DNA of 9,322 bases from Chloroflexia bacterium (GTDB lineage: Bacteria > Chloroflexota > Chloroflexia > Thermomicrobiales > JALYUS01): NCBI GenBank assembly GCA_025924435.1, contig JAICIL010000171.1:1-9322 (forward strand), written 5' to 3'. The notes beneath the pieces are model-generated. The model was not told the DNA's origin and ran no database searches. It worked only from the letters and a program-made list of their open reading frames with translations. The first letter of the stretch is position 1, and each line of letters opens with the position of its first letter. Below, in pieces: positions 5,322 through 9,322 of the stretch. The position numbers and the translations under genes are program-made.

Positions 5322-6320
5322 TTAGGCCTTCGCCGTCGCCAGCATTTCGGCGTCGGCGGGGTAGCCGTCGTAGCGCTCGGCGCTATCGAGGCGCGGCGCG
5401 CCCAGCCAGCGCTCGGCGTCCATCGCGGCGCGGCAGCCGTCGCCCGCCGCCGTGATCGCCTGGCGGTAGTGGTGATCCCAGACATCGCCCGCGACGAAGA
5501 GGCCGGCGACCGCCGTCTGCGTCGAGTTCGGCATCCGCACGGCGGTGCCATACTCGGAGAGCGGGATGATGCCCTCGACGAGGCGCACCGTTGGGTTGTG
5601 GCCGATGGCGACGAAGACGCCGTCCGCCGGGATCGTCTCCTCCGTGCCGTCCGGCTTCCGCACCGTCAGGCCGGTCACCTTCTTGTCGCCCTCGACATTG
5701 ACCGGCACGCGTTCGAGCGCGAAGGAGACGTTCGGCTGCTCCTTGACGCGATTGACCATCGCCGGGGTGGCGCGCAACGTGTCGCGCCGGTGGACGACCG
5801 TGACATGATTGACGAGTTTGGCGAGGTGCAGCGTCTCCTCCATCGCGGTGTCGCCGCCGCCGACGATGATGACGTCTTTGCCCCGGAAGAACGCGCCGTC
5901 GCACGTCGCGCAGGAGGAGACGCCACCCGCGCGCAGCCGCTCCTCGTTCGGGATGCCGAGCCACTTCGGCTCCGACCCGGTCGCGAGGATGACCGCCCGC
6001 GCGACGATCTCTTCGCCGTTCATCGTCTTGATGGTGTGCGGCGGTTGTGTTCCGGGGATCAGTTCCTCCACCTCGTCATCGAGGACGACCGCGCCCTGCG
6101 CCTCCGCCTGCTCGCGCATCTTCTGCATCAGTTCCGGGCCTTCGACGCCCGCCGGGAAGCCGGGGTAGTTGTCCACCCGGCCCGTGAACATCAGTTGCCC
6201 GCCCCATGCGTAGCCCGCGATGACGTGCGCCGTCAGGCCCGCGCGCACGGCGTAAATCGCCGCCGTCAGCCCGGCGGGGCCGCTCCCGATAATCGCGATG
6301 TCCGTCTGAATCGTCGCCAC
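5322..6320 (-). CDS. trxB: Thioredoxin reductase (NADPH)
   Basis: This 332-residue cytoplasmic flavoenzyme passes electrons from NADPH through FAD and a redox disulfide to thioredoxin. Motifs in order: FAD-binding GSGPAG (12-17), GGQLMFTGRVDNYPGFPAGV (40-59), the redox centre C137-A-T-C140 within SCATCDGAFF, NADPH-binding GGGDTAMEE (154-162), the HRRDTLR segment (177-183) that recognises NADPH phosphate, and the second FAD motif FVAGDVWDHHYRQAITAAGDG (20 residues or so from 275). The start is the GTG at 6320, with GAGGAGG 6 bases upstream. The frame continues 15 residues further up but without family similarity. A C-terminal tail after AERWLGAP (about 24 residues) is longer than in most TrxB proteins. 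It follows folK-folP on the same strand after 133 bases; a link between folate synthesis and TrxB is not implied. Confidence 0.94.
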   Translation of the reverse strand: MATIQTDIAIIGSGPAGLTAAIYAVRAGLTAHVIAGYAWGGQLMFTGRVDNYPGFPAGVEGPELMQKMREQAEAQGAVVLDDEVEELIPGTQPPHTIKTMNGEEIVARAVILATGSEPKWLGIPNEERLRAGGVSSCATCDGAFFRGKDVIIVGGGDTAMEETLHLAKLVNHVTVVHRRDTLRATPAMVNRVKEQPNVSFALERVPVNVEGDKKVTGLTVRKPDGTEETIPADGVFVAIGHNPTVRLVEGIIPLSEYGTAVRMPNSTQTAVAGLFVAGDVWDHHYRQAITAAGDGCRAAMDAERWLGAPRLDSAERYDGYPADAEMLATAKA

Positions 6321-6326
6321 ACCAAT

Positions 6327-6333
6327 CCTCCTC
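6327..6333 (-). promoter_or_regulatory. Strong Shine-Dalgarno that fixes the GTG start of trxB
   Basis: GAGGAGG on the minus strand lies 6 bases before the GTG at 6320-6318. This decides the start against the longer reading frame that extends to 6365. Confidence 0.75.
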
Positions 6334-6453
6334 GTATTCGCGGTCCGGCGCAACCGCTCCCGCACCCCGCCGCGGTTCTCTTCTTCCTATTACAGTACAA
6401 CATCCGGCCATTCCCGTCATTCCCGGAGAAACCAGGCTTCGTCAGATCCCTTC

Positions 6454-8289
6454 TTAGTCCGCCGTGTGGCGGAGGATGTGCGGCATCAGTTGGGCGATGC
6501 GGGCCATGAAGGCGACATCGTGGACGCGGATGATGTTCGCGCCCTGCGCGATGCCGTACGCCACCGCCGCCGCCGTCTCGGGCAGGAGGTCGCGCGCGGT
6601 GCGGCCCATCGTGTCGGAGAGGTAGTTTTTGCGGCTCGTGGCGAGCAGGATCGGCAGGCCGAAGGAGCGCAACTCCGCGAAGCGGTGCATCACCTCCAGA
6701 TCGTGCGGCGCCTCCTTGCCGAAGCCGAGGCCGGGGTCAATGATGATCTTCTCCCGCGCCACGCCGACGCCGACGGCCCGCCCGATCCGCTCGTGCAGGA
6801 AGCCCATCACCTCGTCCATCACACTCGCGTAGTCGGTCTCCCATTGCTTCTCTTTCGGCCTGCCGCGCAGATGCATGATGCCGAGCAGGGCGCCGGTTTC
6901 CGCCGCGAGGCGGGCCATGCCGTCGCCCTTATCACCCCCGCCGCCGATGTCGTTGATGTAGACCGCGCCCGCCGCCACCGCGCCGCGCGCCACGCCGACG
7001 CGGAAGGTGTCCACCGCGAGCGGCAGGCCGATCTCTACCCGCAGCCGTTCGAGCAGCGGCACGATGCGCGCCAGTTCCTCGTCCTCGGCAATCACCGTGC
7101 CGGGCTGCGCGGATTGCCCGCCGACCTCGATCATCGTCGCGCCCTGTGCGGCCATCTCGTGCGCGCGGCGCACCGCATCATCGAACTTGAAGTACTTCCC
7201 GGCATCCGAGAACGAATCGGGCGTCGCGTTGAGAATACCCATGACTTGGACCCGGTTCGCCCAATCGAAGGTGTGCGCGCCGACGGTGACGGTCGCGGGC
7301 GGGTTCTCGTGCCGCTGGATTGCGAGACCAACGGCCTGCCACACCGCGCGATGCTCGGCGGTGTATATGATTTCGCCGGAGCCAATTGCGCCCGCTTCGA
7401 TGAGACCGGCGATCCCTTCGAGCCCCGTGATCGTGCCGACGAGGATGAGAGAAGCGTGCCCTTCGTCGCCGCATGCCGCCGCGATGTCACCGATCGGGCC
7501 GCTCGCGACCTTGCGCATTCGCTCGACCGCTTGCGCGACCTCTATCCCGACCTGTCGTTCGATCCCTGCGACGACGACGACTGCGTATCCCGTGCGCCGG
7601 AGAAAGGTCGCCGCGTCTTTGCCAACGCCGAGACGTGTCAGTTCCGCGGCTAATTCATTTCCCCGATGAATCGCGAGGATGCGGGCGTGATAGCGCGGAT
7701 GGGTGGACGTCTCAACCTTGATGTGAGAAGGAGTGCGATGGCTTTGTTCCATTTCCGGCGTGATGTAGGCCCATTTGGCAGGTGCGAGAAATTGCTTAAT
7801 CTCGTCGGCGGGGCCGAGGGCGGCGCGCAGTTCGCCAATCGTCTTGCCGAGCGCAGGGTGCGGCCACGCCCCGGCGATCTCCGCAAGCGGGACGAGGGCG
7901 AAGGCGCGTTCGGGCAGGCCGGGGTGCGGCACACGCAAGTCCGGCTCGCTGATGATCGCGTCGCCGTAGAGGGCGATGTCAATGTCCACCGGGCGCGGGC
8001 CGTTGCGGAACGACGGTTCGCGCCCCAACTCTCCCTCGATCCGCTTGGCGAGGGCGAGCAGGTCGTGCGGCGCGAGCGCCGTCCGGCCCCGGAGCGCGCC
8101 ATTCAGGAAGGGCGGCTGATCGGCGTAGCCCCACGGCGGCGTCTCGTAGAGCGACGAGACGGCGTCCACGATCACGCCGCCCGCGACGAGCCGCCGCACG
8201 GCATCACGCAGGTTCGCGGCGCGGTCGCCGAGGTTGCCGCCGATGGTGAGGGCGACGGGGATTTCGCGGGCCTGAGCGGGATCGCTCAC
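6454..8289 (-). CDS. folKP: Fused HPPK-DHPS: 2-amino-4-hydroxy-6-hydroxymethyldihydropteridine pyrophosphokinase / dihydropteroate synthase
   Basis: A 611-residue bifunctional folate enzyme. HPPK occupies about 10-165: GGNLGDR (17-23), [20 protein letters not shown] (45-64), [15 protein letters not shown] (96-110) and [16 protein letters not shown] (120-135). DHPS occupies about 347-611: [15 protein letters not shown] (350-364), GGQSAQPGT (390-398), AVDTF (425-429), YINDIGG (444-450), IMHLRGRP (471-478), IDPGLGFGK (517-525), TSRKNYL (551-557) and RVHD (588-591). Between them (about 200-330) lies a domain (RILAIHRG... to [13 protein letters not shown]) that I recall as resembling the N-terminal extension of long DHPS proteins of Clostridia. 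HPPK activates the pterin alcohol with ATP; DHPS joins it to p-aminobenzoate. The usual S-T-R-P-G of DHPS loop 2 reads S-A-Q-P-G. The GTG start at 8289 overlaps the folE stop (GTGA), which supports this start over the frame open to 9159. Confidence 0.93.
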   Translation of the reverse strand: MSDPAQAREIPVALTIGGNLGDRAANLRDAVRRLVAGGVIVDAVSSLYETPPWGYADQPPFLNGALRGRTALAPHDLLALAKRIEGELGREPSFRNGPRPVDIDIALYGDAIISEPDLRVPHPGLPERAFALVPLAEIAGAWPHPALGKTIGELRAALGPADEIKQFLAPAKWAYITPEMEQSHRTPSHIKVETSTHPRYHARILAIHRGNELAAELTRLGVGKDAATFLRRTGYAVVVVAGIERQVGIEVAQAVERMRKVASGPIGDIAAACGDEGHASLILVGTITGLEGIAGLIEAGAIGSGEIIYTAEHRAVWQAVGLAIQRHENPPATVTVGAHTFDWANRVQVMGILNATPDSFSDAGKYFKFDDAVRRAHEMAAQGATMIEVGGQSAQPGTVIAEDEELARIVPLLERLRVEIGLPLAVDTFRVGVARGAVAAGAVYINDIGGGGDKGDGMARLAAETGALLGIMHLRGRPKEKQWETDYASVMDEVMGFLHERIGRAVGVGVAREKIIIDPGLGFGKEAPHDLEVMHRFAELRSFGLPILLATSRKNYLSDTMGRTARDLLPETAAAVAYGIAQGANIIRVHDVAFMARIAQLMPHILRHTAD

Positions 8290-8936
8290 CCCGCGCCTCC
8301 CATGCCGCCGAAGTGGTCGCCCCGGAGGATCGCCTGGAACTCGGCGCGCGTCGGTGGGTGGTCCTTGAAGAGGCCGCGCACCGCGCTCGTCACCATCTTC
8401 GCGCCCGGCTTCTTGATGCCGCGCATCGTCAGGCAGGTATGCTCCGCCTGGATGACGACCCCGACGCCCTGCGGCTGCAACCCCTCCATGATCGTGTCGG
8501 CGATCTGCGCGGTCAGCCGCTCCTGCACCTGCGGGCGGCGGGCGTACGCCTCCACGACGCGGGCCAGTTTCGAGAGGCCGACGACGCGCCCACTCGGGAT
8601 GTAGGCGACGTGCGCGACGCCGTGGAAGGGGGCGAAATGGTGCTCGCACATCGAGTAGAAGGGGATGTCCTTGAGGACGACCATCTCGGAGTACGCCTCG
8701 TCGAAGGTCACGTCGAGGAATTGGTACGGGTCCGTCCGCAGGCCCCCGAAGACCTCCTCGTACATGTCGGCGATGCGGCGGGGCGTCTCGTGCAGCCCGT
8801 CGCGGTCCGCGTCCTCGCCGACGGCGGTGATGATCTCCCGCACCGCGCGCTTGATGCGCTCCTTGTCCACCGGCGTGGTGAGAATTTCCTGGTGCGTGTG
8901 CGCCGGTTGCCGGACGCGGTTCGTTGCCAGTGTCAT
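8286..8936 (-). CDS. folE: GTP cyclohydrolase I
   Basis: A 216-residue cytoplasmic enzyme that converts GTP to 7,8-dihydroneopterin triphosphate, the first step of folate synthesis. Family motifs: [20 protein letters not shown] (33-52), [12 protein letters not shown] (54-65), [17 protein letters not shown] (90-106), [11 protein letters not shown] (132-142), and [19 protein letters not shown] (166-184). The zinc ligands are C97, H100 and C168, and the neighbouring H99 is the catalytic histidine position. The ATG at 8936 is preferred: GGAGAGGA lies 9 bases upstream, and the 38 residues of open frame above it have no family similarity. A glycine-rich tail ([11 protein letters not shown]) ends the protein. 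It is the first gene of the minus-strand folE-folKP pair and is coupled to folKP by a GTGA overlap. Confidence 0.95.
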   Translation of the reverse strand: MTLATNRVRQPAHTHQEILTTPVDKERIKRAVREIITAVGEDADRDGLHETPRRIADMYEEVFGGLRTDPYQFLDVTFDEAYSEMVVLKDIPFYSMCEHHFAPFHGVAHVAYIPSGRVVGLSKLARVVEAYARRPQVQERLTAQIADTIMEGLQPQGVGVVIQAEHTCLTMRGIKKPGAKMVTSAVRGLFKDHPPTRAEFQAILRGDHFGGMGGAG

Positions 8937-8945
8937 GGGATACGG

Positions 8946-8953
8946 TCCTCTCC
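8946..8953 (-). promoter_or_regulatory. Ribosome binding site of folE
   Basis: GGAGAGGA on the minus strand, 9 bases before the ATG at 8936, supports the short form of FolE rather than the frame open to 9050. Confidence 0.6.
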
Positions 8954-8960
8954 GCTGCGT

Positions 8961-8980
8961 GGCGGACGACATGGTCCGCC
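8961..8980 (-). promoter_or_regulatory. Perfect 7-bp hairpin in the folE leader
   Basis: ggcggac and gtccgcc pair across a six-base loop, 7 bases upstream of the folE ribosome binding site. In a leader RNA it could influence access to that site. I do not recognise a known folate riboswitch around it, and a 7-bp stem can arise by chance in DNA this GC-rich. Confidence 0.3.
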
Positions 8981-9199
8981 CGGTTTCGCCGCGAACATCC
9001 TGGTCCGCGGGGCGGCATCGCGACGGGTGGCTGGGGTGGATGGGAAACACCGACGGTCACGACCCGATCATTCACCGCAGTGCTGATGCCAGCCAATCTG
9101 TCTGCCGCCTTGTTCGGAACACCGCGCCCGCCCGTTCCATTCCACGCGCCGCGCCCCATTTCTGTCTACGCCGGGCGCGGCGAATTGGATGAGGGGAGA

Positions 9200-9322
9200 A
9201 ACCTCACCCCCGGCCCCTTGCGTCCCCCGGCGCGGGAAGGGGGGACTCTTCGCGATACCGAGGCGTTACCCAAAAGCCCCGATCAAGCAGCGGCTCACCC
9301 CCCGTCCCACGCCCGGGGCCGG
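9200..9322. repeat. Partial copy or copies of the hairpin-ended repeat (element 4)
   Basis: It begins aacctcacccccggcccctt, the same outer end as elements 1-3, then a GC-rich hairpin (ccccttgcgtccc... with ...gggaagggg). A middle part (gaggcgttacccaaaag) resembles element 3 (acggcgttatcaacgag). At 9294 another ctcaccccccgtccc begins in the same orientation as the left end, so a second copy may start there. The window ends before the right border. Confidence 0.6.

Larger units (their letters stand above)
5175..5326. repeat. Hairpin-ended inverted-repeat element, variant interior (element 3)
   Basis: The left end aacctcaccccccggccccc matches elements 1 and 2. The right end (ggggtcagggggttagg) is a diverged counterpart of ggggggtgagg. 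The interior differs: it has a perfect cctttgcc-gtgg-ggcaaagg hairpin near 5207-5226 and a second long hairpin at 5289-5313. It fills the gap between trxB and the isomerase gene on the minus strand. Its right end provides the TAA stop of trxB (5322-5324), and its left end provides the ribosome binding site of the next gene. Confidence 0.7.
8937..9199. other. Non-coding leader/promoter region upstream of folE
   Basis: I see no convincing gene here on either strand; the open frames are extensions or shadows of folE and lack any motif. Apart from the folE ribosome binding site and the leader hairpin, nothing definite stands out. The folE promoter presumably lies here, but no clear -35/-10 pair can be named. 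Confidence 0.5.

Noticed and set aside
6321..6365. 15-residue upstream extension of TrxB
   Set aside because: The TrxB family begins at the FAD strand (TDIAIIGSG), and a strong GAGGAGG precedes the GTG at 6320.
6389..6420. Possible promoter (TGTAAT on the minus strand) and a cattcccgtcattccc repeat fragment between folKP and trxB
   Set aside because: There is no matching -35 at proper spacing, and the repeat-like stretch has no inverted partner, so neither can be supported.
5115..6509. Plus-strand open frame opposite trxB
   Set aside because: It is an antisense shadow of trxB with no recognisable domain, and it runs through element 3.
6466..7653. Plus-strand open frame opposite the DHPS part of folKP
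   Set aside because: It is an antisense shadow; the minus strand carries clear DHPS motifs with conserved order.
8290..9159. N-terminal extension of folKP across folE to 9159
   Set aside because: It is out-of-frame translation of folE, rich in Arg/Gly/Pro. The GTG at 8289 overlapping the folE stop is a much better start.
157..9322. CRISPR array
   Set aside because: The repeats are inverted, lie kilobases apart, belong to different families and have no regular spacers; no cas gene is present.

Overview
The window is GC-rich bacterial chromosome: compact genes with strongly G/C-biased third codon positions, little spacing, and intergenic DNA made almost entirely of inverted-repeat elements. 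Nothing in it fixes the taxon. The gene style and repeat types would fit Chloroflexota/Thermomicrobia or another soil- or metagenome-derived GC-rich lineage, which is a low-confidence inference.

Left region, plus strand: the last 49 codons of a probable peptide-type substrate-binding protein (1-150), then dppB (647-1615) and dppC (1631-2563), giving a family-5 ABC importer lacking only its ATPases here. Between the binding protein and dppB lies a 485-bp unit (157-641) with hairpin-containing inverted termini that carries a DUF559 nuclease-like gene. Position 2569-2705 holds a 137-bp unit with nearly the same ends and no gene.

Middle region: a minus-strand flavin reductase-like gene (2709-3188) diverges from a plus-strand Gfo/Idh/MocA dehydrogenase resembling LigC/PmdC (3350-4297). 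That gene converges on a minus-strand TIM-barrel sugar isomerase/AP-endonuclease-2-type gene (4393-5169). These three may belong to one catabolic theme with the transporter (sugar acid or aromatic derivative), but no diagnostic enzyme is present to name the pathway.

Right region, minus strand, read from right to left: folE (8286-8936), a fused folK-folP gene (6454-8289) joined to folE by a GTGA start/stop overlap, then trxB (5322-6320). folE, folK and folP supply GTP cyclohydrolase I, HPPK and DHPS of the tetrahydrofolate pathway; the aldolase FolB is not in the window. TrxB is thioredoxin reductase.

The most notable structure is the repeat landscape. Three unrelated inverted-repeat families occupy five of the six intergenic gaps almost wall to wall: a 'cctcacccc...ggggtgagg' family in four copies, a 'cgccaag' family and an 'acagagg' family. 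Their ends supply stop codons and Shine-Dalgarno sequences to neighbouring genes. One copy carries the DUF559 gene, which suggests a nuclease-linked mobile element with gene-less derivatives.
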